This document shows, one piece after another, positions 24,312-32,544 of a DNA stretch of 64,000 nt. The translations under genes were made by a program, and so were the position numbers. Source of the stretch: Paractinoplanes abujensis (GTDB lineage: Bacteria; Actinomycetota; Actinomycetes; Mycobacteriales; Micromonosporaceae); contig NZ_JACHMF010000001.1 in assembly GCF_014204895.1 (NCBI RefSeq), positions 8,866,001-8,930,000 of the forward strand. The letters run 5' to 3'. How positions within the stretch are numbered: the stretch's first letter is position 1; each line of letters starts with the position of its first letter. The notes under the pieces are model-generated. The model saw only the letters and a list, made by a program, of their open reading frames with translations. It did no database searches and was not told the origin of the DNA.

Positions 24312-26323
24312 GCGATCTTGACGGCCGCGGTCGTCAAGCTGGTGACGGAGCTCGTGGCGGGGAAGACCACCCGGACCGTCGCGCCCGAGGGCAGGCCGGT
24401 CACGGTGGTCACACCCGGGGCCGCGGTGAAGCTCTTCACGGTGACCCACTTGTTGTTCTCGTACCGCTGGACCTGACCCGGGCGACCGGCCGGGCCGTTG
24501 ACCTTGACCGACAGCTTGCGCGCGGCCGGGCTCGACACGGTGGCCGACGAGCGGACCGTGAACGAGGTGACAGCCGAGGTGGTCGCGTTGGACGCGTCGG
24601 TCCCCAGCACCTGCAGGCGGACCTGGAAGTGGGCCGTGGCCCTGACCTGGACGGTGAGCTTGCCGTTGGCGTCGGTCGTGAAGCGGGTCCAGCTGATGCT
24701 CGACGAGCCGGTGCCGTTGACGCCGATCTGGACGGGCTTGCCGGCCCAGGGGGCGGTGCCCGCCGTGACCGTGTACGTGACCGTGGCCGCGCTGCCGTAG
24801 ACGACCGAGGTCGACGGGGTCGCGACCTGGACCACCGGGGTGACCTTGGTCTTGCCCGGCGTCGGCGTGGCGGTCGGGCTCTTGCTGGGCGTCGGCGTGG
24901 CGGTCGGGCTGTTACTCGGCGTCGGCGTGGCGGTCGGGCTCTTGCTGGGCGTCGGCGTGGCCGTCGGGCTCTTGCTCGGCGCCGTGGGGGCGGTGGTGGT
25001 GGGCGGCGTCGTCGTGGCCGGGGCGGTGGTCGGGGCCACGGTGGTCTGGCTCGGGGTGGCCGTCGCGGTCGGGCCGGCCGGTGCGGCCGGGCTCGTCGTG
25101 GTCGGCGTGACCGCGGCCAGCGCGGCGGCGGCGTCGATCCGGCCGTAGCCGAAATCGTTGTCGCGACCCTTCGGGCCCAGGTCCACGGCCGAGGTGGTCA
25201 GTGCGCTCTCCACCTGGTCGGGGGTCAGCGCGGGCTGGTACGCCACGAGCAGCGCGGCCACGGCGGCCACGTGCGGCGACGCCATCGAGGTGCCGCTCAT
25301 GGTCGTGTAGCCGGTCCTGCTGCCCAGCGCGGTCGGGTAGGTGCTGAGGATGGCCGAGCCCGGCGCGGCCACGTCGACGTAGCTGCCCGCGTTCGAGTAG
25401 CTGGCGATCTTGTCGGCCGAGTCGGTCGCGGCCACGCCGATGACCCCCGCGTCGGCGGCCGGGTAGCTGGTCGGGCTGCCCTTGGCCCGTTCGTTGCCGG
25501 CGGCCGCCACCACGACGACACCCTTGCTGCGGGCGTACGAGATGGCGTTGCTGACCGCCGTGACCTTCTCCGACGACCCCAACGACATGTTGATCACGTC
25601 GGCGCCGTGGTCGGCGGCCCAGATGATGCCCTCGGCGGTGTCCGACATGTAGCCGGAACCGTTCGCCTTCAGCACCCGCACGGGCATGATCTTGGTGTTG
25701 GGCGCGATCGCGCTGACCCCGACACCGTTACCCGTGACGGCCGCGATCGTGCCCGCCACGTGCGTGCCGTGCCCGTTGGGGTCGGTGGTAGCCCCGTCGG
25801 TGTTGGCCACGGCGTCGTAACCGGCCACCATGTTGGCCGCCAGGTCGGGGTGGGTGGCCTCCACACCGGTGTCGAGCACGGCCACGGTCACCCCGGCGCC
25901 GGTCGAGGTCTTCCAGGCGCCGGCCACGGAGATCTTGCTGAAGTCCCACTGCTGACTGCGGTAGGTGTCGCTGCCGGTGGGCACCTCGCTGGCGGTGGCG
26001 ACGGCGTCGAGCTCGACCCCGACGGCGCCCTTCGCGGACTGCCCGGCCTTGACGGCCTGCTCGGCGCCCGGCTTGCTGGTAGCCGTGGTCACCTTGACGA
26101 CGGGCTTACCGTCAGCGCCGACACTGGTCGTGACCACCCGAACCGGCTTCTGCTCGGAGACGGTCGCCGGCAACAACGTGTCGGCCGCCGCGGTCAGGTT
26201 GTACGAAGCCGGCTGCCACTCGGTGGCCGCAGTGGTGTTGGCGGGCAGGGCGATGGCGCCTACGCCGGCGATCGCGCCGACAGCAAGAGCGCCAATGGAA
26301 TAGCGGCGCAGGTGCTTCCTCAA
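24308..26323 (-). CDS. Secreted subtilisin-like serine peptidase (S8), copy 2
   Basis: This is a 671-residue exported peptidase, paralogous to the gene at 21772. The propeptide has PVRVVTTSVGADGKPVVKV; the triad is Asp151 (VAVLDTGVE), His185 (GHGTHVAG) and Ser346 (GTSMASPH). A linker of repeated SKSPTATPTP units is followed by an Ig-like beta domain (VVYGSAATVTYTVTAGTAPW) and the same C-terminal domain as copy 1 (GQVQRYENNKW). Start is TTG 26323 with GGGGAGGA at good spacing. It is divergent from CWR paralogue 2. Confidence 0.9.
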   Translation of the reverse strand: MRKHLRRYSIGALAVGAIAGVGAIALPANTTAATEWQPASYNLTAAADTLLPATVSEQKPVRVVTTSVGADGKPVVKVTTATSKPGAEQAVKAGQSAKGAVGVELDAVATASEVPTGSDTYRSQQWDFSKISVAGAWKTSTGAGVTVAVLDTGVEATHPDLAANMVAGYDAVANTDGATTDPNGHGTHVAGTIAAVTGNGVGVSAIAPNTKIMPVRVLKANGSGYMSDTAEGIIWAADHGADVINMSLGSSEKVTAVSNAISYARSKGVVVVAAAGNERAKGSPTSYPAADAGVIGVAATDSADKIASYSNAGSYVDVAAPGSAILSTYPTALGSRTGYTTMSGTSMASPHVAAVAALLVAYQPALTPDQVESALTTSAVDLGPKGRDNDFGYGRIDAAAALAAVTPTTTSPAAPAGPTATATPSQTTVAPTTAPATTTPPTTTAPTAPSKSPTATPTPSKSPTATPTPSNSPTATPTPSKSPTATPTPGKTKVTPVVQVATPSTSVVYGSAATVTYTVTAGTAPWAGKPVQIGVNGTGSSSISWTRFTTDANGKLTVQVRATAHFQVRLQVLGTDASNATTSAVTSFTVRSSATVSSPAARKLSVKVNGPAGRPGQVQRYENNKWVTVKSFTAAPGVTTVTGLPSGATVRVVFPATSSVTSLTTAAVKIA

Positions 26324-26529
26324 AGTCGTCCTCCCCTAGGTCAGTCGGGGAGTCGAATCGGCCGGGCTTCGGCATCCAGCAGACTTTTGCCCGGTGCAGA
26401 TCCGTTGCCGCTGGACGCGAAGGGCTCGACTCCGGGGTTTTCGACCTATTTGTCGGGTGACCTGCCAGCATGAAGGTGATCGGGGTTCGCTGTGGCGGGC
26501 CGTATCCGAGCCTTCGAGGATCGATAAGC

Positions 26530-27273
26530 ATGAGTGTTTCTGACGACGAGCAGACCGTGTCCAGCGGCGACCGCAACCGCCACCGCAAACTGGCGGTGGC
26601 CGGTGCGACCGGCCTGGTCGTGGTGGCGGGGGTGGGCGCTGTTCTCCTGACGAACAGCGACGACACCACGGCCCTGCCCAGGCTGGACGCGGCGCCGCCG
26701 ATCGTCGTGCCCACCTCGGAACCGACCTCCGCCGCAGCGCCGTCCCTGACGGCGGCGGTGGCGGTTCCGTCGGCGGCGGTCGCCTCGGCTGACTCCGCGT
26801 CCAGCAGGACGACGAAGTCCGCGACGCCCACCACGCCCGCCGTCGACCAGGGGACGGTGCGTAAAGAGATCGAGACCGCCCGGGCCAAGGCCGCCCGCGA
26901 GGGACACCCTCTGCAGCGGCCGATCACCGCGCCGCCGCCGGCGGTCCTCAAGAATGCCGACTCGCTCGTCGAGGAGACCCGTGACCTGCCCGACGGCGGG
27001 ACGATGCGGATTGTTTCGGCCCGGTACGACCTGAGCCGGCAGCGCGAGATGCTGCTCGCCGCCGACGAGGGGAAGCCTGCCGGCGGCGCGCGCTGCACCC
27101 AGAACATCCGCTTCGCCCAGGGCGCGAAGCCCACGATGCGTCCCAACATGCTGCTCTGCTGGCGCATCACCGAAGACCGCAGCGTGGTCGTGCTCTCCGT
27201 CTCGCGAGGTGCCGACCCGGCTCAGACGCGGACCCTCAACGCCCTCGACACCACCTGGGACCGGCTGGGATGA
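26530..27273 (+). CDS. Membrane-anchored CWR-domain protein, paralogue 2
   Basis: This is a 247-residue protein with the same plan as paralogue 1: basic N terminus (RNRHRK), one helix (LAVAGATGLVVVAGVGAVLL), Ala/Thr/Pro-rich linker, then the C-terminal domain with TMRIVSARYDLSR, RCTQNIR and MLLCWRIT. ATG 26530 is chosen over ATG 26470, whose added 20 residues are not conserved. It starts 207 bp from the divergent S8 copy 2 and is followed after 33 bp by paralogue 3, probably in one transcript. Confidence 0.78.
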   Translation: MSVSDDEQTVSSGDRNRHRKLAVAGATGLVVVAGVGAVLLTNSDDTTALPRLDAAPPIVVPTSEPTSAAAPSLTAAVAVPSAAVASADSASSRTTKSATPTTPAVDQGTVRKEIETARAKAAREGHPLQRPITAPPPAVLKNADSLVEETRDLPDGGTMRIVSARYDLSRQREMLLAADEGKPAGGARCTQNIRFAQGAKPTMRPNMLLCWRITEDRSVVVLSVSRGADPAQTRTLNALDTTWDRLG

Positions 27274-27306
27274 AGGCCGGCGAACTCGTGAAGGAGCTGA
27301 GAAACC

Positions 27307-27987
27307 ATGCCCCAGCGGACGTCTGACAAGCCGCGGCGTCGTCGACAGGTGATGGCCGGTACGGCCGGCCTCGTCGTGGTCGGCGTCGGCGCCTTCCTGC
27401 TCACCACGAGGCCGGGTGGGTCGCAGGACACAGCCGTCCTGGAGACGGCTACGCCCGCCCCGGCCGTGAGCTCGCCGGATCCGAGGGTCACCGCCGATGC
27501 GGTGACGTCACCGACCTCGCCGCCGCCCTCGTCGGCTCCCCCCGTGTCGACGCCGTCGCCGTCAACGGCGGAGCAGAAACAGAAAGCGGTGGAGGGGAAG
27601 GCCAAGAAGGACGAAAAGGTGAACGTCAAACGGCCCTTGCCGCAGACGAAGGTCTGGGCAGCCGCATCCGAGCTTAAGCGCAGCGAGACCAAGGTCGGCG
27701 CCGACCACATCCGGATCACCTCGGCGGCCCAGGACCTGACCGGCCAGCACGAACTCAGCTGGGTAGCCGGCGAGGCGGACAAGCACGGCGACGTCGAGTG
27801 CACCAACCGCATCCGGCTGAGTCAGGGCGCGCCCGTAGTGGTCCGGCCGACCCTGCTGGTCTGCTGGCGCACGAGCGCACGGCAGAGCGTCTTCACGATC
27901 TCGACGAACACTGCCGGCCGGCCCTCGTGGAAACTTGCCGCCGATCGCATCGACAAGGAGTGGAAGCGCCTGACCGTCGGCGGGTGA
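27307..27987 (+). CDS. Membrane-anchored CWR-domain protein, paralogue 3
   Basis: This is a 226-residue protein. The basic start (KPRRRRQ) leads to a membrane helix (VMAGTAGLVVVGVGAFLL), a Ser/Pro linker, a lysine-rich stretch (EQKQKAVEGKAKKDEKVNVK) and the C-terminal domain (HIRITSAAQDLTG, ECTNRIR, LLVCWRTS). It follows paralogue 2 closely with AAGGAG upstream. Unlike the other two it has no divergent peptidase of its own. Confidence 0.78.
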   Translation: MPQRTSDKPRRRRQVMAGTAGLVVVGVGAFLLTTRPGGSQDTAVLETATPAPAVSSPDPRVTADAVTSPTSPPPSSAPPVSTPSPSTAEQKQKAVEGKAKKDEKVNVKRPLPQTKVWAAASELKRSETKVGADHIRITSAAQDLTGQHELSWVAGEADKHGDVECTNRIRLSQGAPVVVRPTLLVCWRTSARQSVFTISTNTAGRPSWKLAADRIDKEWKRLTVGG

Positions 27988-28006
27988 GCTCCGGCGTGCA
28001 CAACGG

Positions 28007-28040
28007 GCGGTGGCCCGGAGCTTTCGCTCCGGGCCACCGC
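28007..28040. terminator. Terminator after CWR paralogue 3
   Basis: GCGGTGGCCCGGAGC (28007-28021) pairs perfectly with GCTCCGGGCCACCGC (28026-28040) around a TTTC loop. It separates the CWR genes from the convergent TIG gene and can serve both. Confidence 0.88.
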
Positions 28041-28059
28041 TCTTAGTGGTACGTGGGGA

Positions 28060-29307
28060 TCAGTAGTTCGCGACCGTGAATGTGGAGCCGCTGGAGATGT
28101 CCGAGACGGTGATGCCGGCCGGGGTGACGGTCGGAGTCAGCGTCGGGTCGTTGGTGGCACCGGTCTTGGTGGCGCCGTTCGACACGACGGTCAGGGTGTA
28201 GGTGCCCTCCGGCACGATGGCGTTAGCCGCGGCGCCGGTCGTGCTGGTCAGCTTGCCGGTGGCCAGGTTGAGCTGGCAGATCAGCTCGCTGTCGCTGATG
28301 ATGACGACACCGGTGCAACGGGCGACCGGGCCGTTCGTGTAGACCGACGTGGTGGTGCCGGCGTTATACGCGCCGTCCACGAGGAAGACCTGCGAATTGG
28401 CGTTCGCGGACGCCCCGTTGGGAGCGTCCGTCGCCGCTGTGAAGCTACCAAAGTTCTGGGCGAGGAAGTTCGACCCCAGAACGTCGACGTAGACCGGGTT
28501 GGACGAAGTGGCAAGCGTGTTGCTGGCCGTGTTGGGCGAGATCACGATGCCGTTGGAGAACGTGAAGGCGTTCTGCTTGGTCACGGTGCCGGCGGGCGTC
28601 GTGACCGCCAGCGCCACCGTGCCCGAGGCGCGGTACGGGGTGACGGCGGTGAAGCTGGTGCTGCTGATCGGCGTGATGTTGGTCAGTGCCACGCCGCCCA
28701 GCGTCGCGGAGATCTGCCCGGCCGTGGTCGGGAAGCCCGTACCGGACACCGTGATCGTGCTGCCGCCCAGCGCCGGCCCGGAGGCCGGGGAGACGGCAGT
28801 CGAGGCGAGGGTGGCCGGTGCGGCGACCGAGTAGGTGGCCGAGCCGATGATCGGGTCGTTCGCCGTCGAACTGGCGTAGATGCAGACGTTGTATCGCGTC
28901 GTCGCCGCCGAGGACGGCGACAGCGGCAGCGGGGGCACGGTGATCGTCGCCTTGTTGTTGGAGATCTTGACCGTGTCGCTGGCGCCGGTCAAGACGTTAC
29001 CGGCTGTCGCCGTGGTCGGCGTGACGGCGGTCGACTGCGCGGTGGTGTACGTCGACGCGCAGGCAGGGAGCGAGAAGGTGGTGACTGGGGCGGTGACGCC
29101 GGTCAGCCACGCCGTCGTCGCCGAAGCAGTGATCGTGACGGCGGGGTTGGGAGTCCCGGACGGACCCGTGGACGAGCTCAAGGTCAGCGGCACGTTGGCC
29201 GCGAACGCCGGGCTGATGGTCGCCGCGGTGACGGTCACCGTCGCTGCCGCCGTGGCGAGGCCGGCGCGGACCAGCCGCGACCGGACGCTGGACTGAGTCT
29301 TGCTCAT
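28060..29307 (-). CDS. Secreted IPT/TIG-domain protein, copy 1
   Basis: This is a 415-residue exported protein. The signal peptide ends at ISPAFAAN. The mature part is Thr/Ala/Ser-rich beta sandwich. One clear IPT/TIG domain is seen at STAVSPASGPALGGSTITVSGTGF with VGGVALT-type strand pairing (LGGVALTNITPIS), followed by a segment with NGIVISPNTA and paired cysteines (ARCTGVV and LICQLN). No catalytic motif is visible; a surface or matrix binding role is likely. AGGAGG precedes ATG 29307. It is divergent from a paralogue at 29588. Confidence 0.82.
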   Translation of the reverse strand: MSKTQSSVRSRLVRAGLATAAATVTVTAATISPAFAANVPLTLSSSTGPSGTPNPAVTITASATTAWLTGVTAPVTTFSLPACASTYTTAQSTAVTPTTATAGNVLTGASDTVKISNNKATITVPPLPLSPSSAATTRYNVCIYASSTANDPIIGSATYSVAAPATLASTAVSPASGPALGGSTITVSGTGFPTTAGQISATLGGVALTNITPISSTSFTAVTPYRASGTVALAVTTPAGTVTKQNAFTFSNGIVISPNTASNTLATSSNPVYVDVLGSNFLAQNFGSFTAATDAPNGASANANSQVFLVDGAYNAGTTTSVYTNGPVARCTGVVIISDSELICQLNLATGKLTSTTGAAANAIVPEGTYTLTVVSNGATKTGATNDPTLTPTVTPAGITVSDISSGSTFTVANY

Positions 29308-29587
29308 GCGATGTCCTCCTGCGGTTCTGGAAAACCGCTTCGGTCAAGTGGGTGAGGCCCATGCAGATCAACATCGCCGGGCCATCTCGCGACGAAGCGT
29401 AACTTGCGGTATCTGAGTAATTGCCCAGAGTTACAAAGTTTGTTGGGTCTGACCGTATGGGTCCGGTATGACGGCGTTGCCGGGTACTGCCAACGGCTTT
29501 CGCGTTCTCCGCAATTCAGGAGCAAGGCTGTCGTTACGCTGCTGACGGCTGCTCGAGACCCGTCACGTTTGAGGAGGTCGGCCGCCC

Positions 29588-30823
29588 ATGACTTCGCGTA
29601 CCGCCCGGCTCGCCGGCGGTGGGGTGGCCTTCGTCACCCTCACCGCCCTGATGCTGGCCGCCTCGACGCTTCCCGCCTCCGCCGCTGCGCTGCCTATGAC
29701 GCTGAGCAGCGTCACCGGCCCCAGTGGCGGTGGCAGCACTGTTCTCGGCTCGGTCACGGCCACTTCGTCCGTGCCGATACCGTTCCCGGCCGGAACGCAA
29801 CCGACGGTCCAGTTCCAGTACGCCGCCTGCAGCGCCTCGGCCCAGCCGGTCACTCAGATCGCCGGCACCGGCACGACCCTGACCGCGGGCGTGCTGACCG
29901 TCGATCCGGCTACGGTCAAGCGGGTCACCACGACGAAGGTCCTGTTCCAGGTGCCGTCCGGCCCGTACCCCGCCCAGGATGCCGACGGTAATCCGAGCAC
30001 CGTGAATCCCGGCGGGCTGGTCCTGGTCGGCGCGCAGACCTCGGCCAGGTGGAACGTCTGCGTCTATGACAGCGGGTCGACAACCGCGAGCACCTTGTTG
30101 GCCACCTCGTCGTACACGGTGGCCGTGCCACCGACGATCACGTCGATCATTCCGGCCAGCAGCCCGGCCGGCGGTGGGCAGCTGATCACGGTTAACGGCA
30201 CAGGGTTCACGGCGGCGGGCACCACGGTCTCGATCGATGGCGTCGCTCTCACCGATGTCAGGGTCGCGGCGAACGGTCTGAGCCTCAGCGCCACGACGGG
30301 GCCGCATGCCGCGGCGAGCGGTCTGGCGCTGACTGTCAGCACGCCGGGCGGACCAGTGAGCAGTCTCAACCCCGACAACGACGACACCACCGCCGATGCG
30401 CCGATCCCGTTCGCCTACAGCAACGGCATCGTGATCGCCCCGAACACGGCGGTGTCCGGCTCGGCCGTGACGCTCGATGTCGGTGGCGCTGGGTTCTCGC
30501 AGCTCACCTTCGACCAGGGCGGTACGCCGACGAGCGGCCAGGCCCACGTCTTCCTAGTCAAAGACGCGTACGACCCAGCGGCGAACCGGGGGGTCGCGGA
30601 GTGTGTCGTCCTCTCGGTGATCAGTGACAACGAGTTGGTGTGCTCCCTCGACCTGTCCGCCGACCAGTTGAACCCGAGCGACAGCTCGACCGTGGCCGGC
30701 GTTCCCGTGGCCGAGGGCGCCTACATCGTCACAGTTGTCGCCAGCGGAGACCCGGCCGCCGGGTCCACGGCCAAGCCGACGATCGTGAGCAGTGGCGCGA
30801 CGTTCACTGTTGGACCCTACTGA
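29588..30823 (+). CDS. Secreted IPT/TIG-domain protein, copy 2
   Basis: This is a 411-residue paralogue of the protein at 28060 with the same order of parts. Signal peptide to TLPASAAA; LPMTLSSVTGPSGG opening strand; RWNVCVYDSGS; TIG domain at TSIIPASSPAGGGQLITVNGTGF; NGIVIAPNTA; cysteine pair AECVVLS and LVCSLDL; ends SGATFTVGPY. GAGGAGG lies 9 bp before ATG 29588. The 280-bp gap to copy 1 is relatively AT-rich and holds a GCGGTT/AACCGC dyad at 29321-29338; both promoters must lie there. Confidence 0.82.
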   Translation: MTSRTARLAGGGVAFVTLTALMLAASTLPASAAALPMTLSSVTGPSGGGSTVLGSVTATSSVPIPFPAGTQPTVQFQYAACSASAQPVTQIAGTGTTLTAGVLTVDPATVKRVTTTKVLFQVPSGPYPAQDADGNPSTVNPGGLVLVGAQTSARWNVCVYDSGSTTASTLLATSSYTVAVPPTITSIIPASSPAGGGQLITVNGTGFTAAGTTVSIDGVALTDVRVAANGLSLSATTGPHAAASGLALTVSTPGGPVSSLNPDNDDTTADAPIPFAYSNGIVIAPNTAVSGSAVTLDVGGAGFSQLTFDQGGTPTSGQAHVFLVKDAYDPAANRGVAECVVLSVISDNELVCSLDLSADQLNPSDSSTVAGVPVAEGAYIVTVVASGDPAAGSTAKPTIVSSGATFTVGPY

Positions 30824-30869
30824 CCGTAGCGGGGCGGGACCGTTCCCGACCGCGCCGCTTTGTGCTAGG

Positions 30870-30906
30870 TTCTTCTCATACCGAGAATTACTCGTACTGA
30901 GAAGAA
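30870..30906. promoter_or_regulatory. 37-bp dyad operator before the Nudix regulator
   Basis: The arms TTCTTCTCA (30870-30878) and TGAGAAGAA (30898-30906) are exact inverse complements. Inside, CGAG (30882-30885) and CTCG (30891-30894) are also symmetric about the same centre at 30888. The site ends 13 bp before the start of the NrtR-like gene. Its position and length suit an autoregulatory operator; a terminator for the TIG gene is the other reading. Confidence 0.7.
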
Positions 30907-30919
30907 CTTGGAGCCGGGA

Positions 30920-31654
30920 ATGGACGAGAAGGACTTCCTCGCCGGGTACGACCCGCGGGCCTTTCCGGCGGTTGCCGTCACCACCGACGTGGTGGCGTTG
31001 ACCATCCGGGCCGAGCGGCTCTGTGTGCTGCTGGTCGAGCGGGGTGAGCAGCCCTTCGCCGGGCGTCGGGCGCTGCCCGGCGGGTTCGTCCGGGGCGAGA
31101 CGCTCGACGAGGCGGCGCTGCGGGAGCTCGAGGAGGAGACCGGCGTGCACCTCGAGCGGGTGCATCTGGAGCAGCTCAAGACGTACGGGAATCCGGATCG
31201 TGACCCCCGGATGCGCGTGTTCTCGGTGGCCTACCTGGCGTTCGCGCCGAGTCTGCCCGAGCCGGAGTCCGGCAGCGACGCGTCCGGGGCCTACTGGGTG
31301 CCGGTCACCGAGGCCACCGGCCTGGCCTTCGACCACGACACGATTCTGGCCGACGGGCTCGACCGGGCCCGTTCCAAGATTGAGTACACGCCGCTGGCCA
31401 CGGCGTTCGCGGGCGACGAGTTCACGATCTCGGAGTTGCGGCAGATCTACGCCGTGGTCTGGGGGGAGGAGCTGCACGCGGGCAACTTCCATCGCAAGGT
31501 GCTCTCGGTGCCGGGCTTCGTGGAGAGCACGGGCGAGACGGCGGCCAGGGGCGGGGAGCGGGGCGGGCCCAAGCCCAAGCTCTACCGGGCCGGCGACGCC
31601 CGGTTGTTGCATCCGGCGCTGCTGCGGCCCACGCGCGAGGACGACGTGCGATGA
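30920..31654 (+). CDS. NrtR-like regulator (Nudix domain plus winged helix)
   Basis: This is a 244-residue protein. A Nudix fold covers about residues 15-150, with the box region GGFVRGETLDEAALRELEEETG nearly canonical, so hydrolysis is possible. The C-terminal winged helix (FTISELRQIYAVVWGEELHAGNFHRKVL) is the DNA-binding part of NrtR regulators, which sense ADP-ribose or related nucleotides. ATG 30920 follows GGAG at 6 bp. Its stop overlaps the next start (ATGA), making it the first gene of a four-gene operon behind its likely own operator. Confidence 0.88.
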   Translation: MDEKDFLAGYDPRAFPAVAVTTDVVALTIRAERLCVLLVERGEQPFAGRRALPGGFVRGETLDEAALRELEEETGVHLERVHLEQLKTYGNPDRDPRMRVFSVAYLAFAPSLPEPESGSDASGAYWVPVTEATGLAFDHDTILADGLDRARSKIEYTPLATAFAGDEFTISELRQIYAVVWGEELHAGNFHRKVLSVPGFVESTGETAARGGERGGPKPKLYRAGDARLLHPALLRPTREDDVR

Positions 31655-32532
31655 GGTTCGCGGAGGCCGTGGCCCGGATCGAGCGGGCCCGCACGTTCGC
31701 CGAGCTGGGGGAGACGTACCGGGAGCTCGCGAAAGCCGTGCACCCGGACGCTGTGAGCGAGGCCGAGAGCGCGACCGCCACCCGCGCTTTCGCCACGCTG
31801 TCGCGGCTCTACAACGAGCGGGCCCGGGTGGTTGTCACCGGTGACATCGCCGATCTGGTGGTGGACGGGGGCACCCTCAACAAGATCCCGCGCAGCCCGG
31901 GCGACAACGACCTGATGGAGGCCGAGGCGGCGGCCCTGACCGGGCTGCACGCGCAGGGCGATCCGAAGTATCGGTTCTATGCGCCGCGGCTGCGGGACAG
32001 CTATCTGCACGAGGATCACGAGCGGAAGCGACGCCGGGTCAACACCATCGAGCGGCTGGACGGGTTCGTCGCGCTGAGCGAGCTGAAACGGGCGATAGAT
32101 CCGCGCGACGCGGCCTGGATGTGGCGGCGGCTGCTGGTCGGGCTGGGCTGGGCCCACCGCGCCGGCGTGATCCACGGGGCGGTGCTCGAGGAGCACGTGC
32201 TGATCGATCCCGAGAAGCACGGTCTCGCGCTCGTCGACTGGTGTTACTCGGGCCCGCGGGTCAAGGCGATCGTCGCCCGGCAGCGGGAGGCGTACCCGCC
32301 CGAAGTTCTCACGTCCAAGACCGCCGGGCCGGCCACCGACATCTACATGGCCACCGGGCTGATGACCCGGCTGATGCACGACCCGCCCCGGGCGCTGCGG
32401 CGGTTCGCCGACGGCTGCCTGTACGACGCGCCGCGGATGCGCCCGCAGGACGCCTGGCGGCTGCTGCACGAGCTCGACGAAACCCTCCACAACCTTTACG
32501 GGCCGCGTGAGTTCCGGCCCTTCCAGTTCTAG
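31651..32532 (+). CDS. J-domain / pseudokinase fusion protein
   Basis: This is a 293-residue cytoplasmic protein. Residues about 15-55 (YRELAKAVHPDAVSEAES then FATLSRLYNE) form a J-domain-like helix pair with an HPD motif, the element by which J proteins stimulate Hsp70. Residues 70-290 resemble a protein-kinase fold: LNKIP in the VAIK place, MEAEAAAL for helix C. The catalytic loop reads HGAVLEEHVLI, lacking the HRD aspartate and the Asn, and DFG is replaced by DWC. It is thus probably a pseudokinase. It is coupled to the Nudix gene by ATGA and lies 12 bp before the VWA gene. Confidence 0.75.
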   Translation: MRFAEAVARIERARTFAELGETYRELAKAVHPDAVSEAESATATRAFATLSRLYNERARVVVTGDIADLVVDGGTLNKIPRSPGDNDLMEAEAAALTGLHAQGDPKYRFYAPRLRDSYLHEDHERKRRRVNTIERLDGFVALSELKRAIDPRDAAWMWRRLLVGLGWAHRAGVIHGAVLEEHVLIDPEKHGLALVDWCYSGPRVKAIVARQREAYPPEVLTSKTAGPATDIYMATGLMTRLMHDPPRALRRFADGCLYDAPRMRPQDAWRLLHELDETLHNLYGPREFRPFQF

Positions 32533-32544
32533 AAGGAGCAAGTC

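Noticed and set aside
24131..26473. 780-residue rightward ORF opposite S8 copy 2
   Set aside because: Mirror of the real peptidase gene in GC-rich DNA; Gly/Arg/His-rich and without domains.
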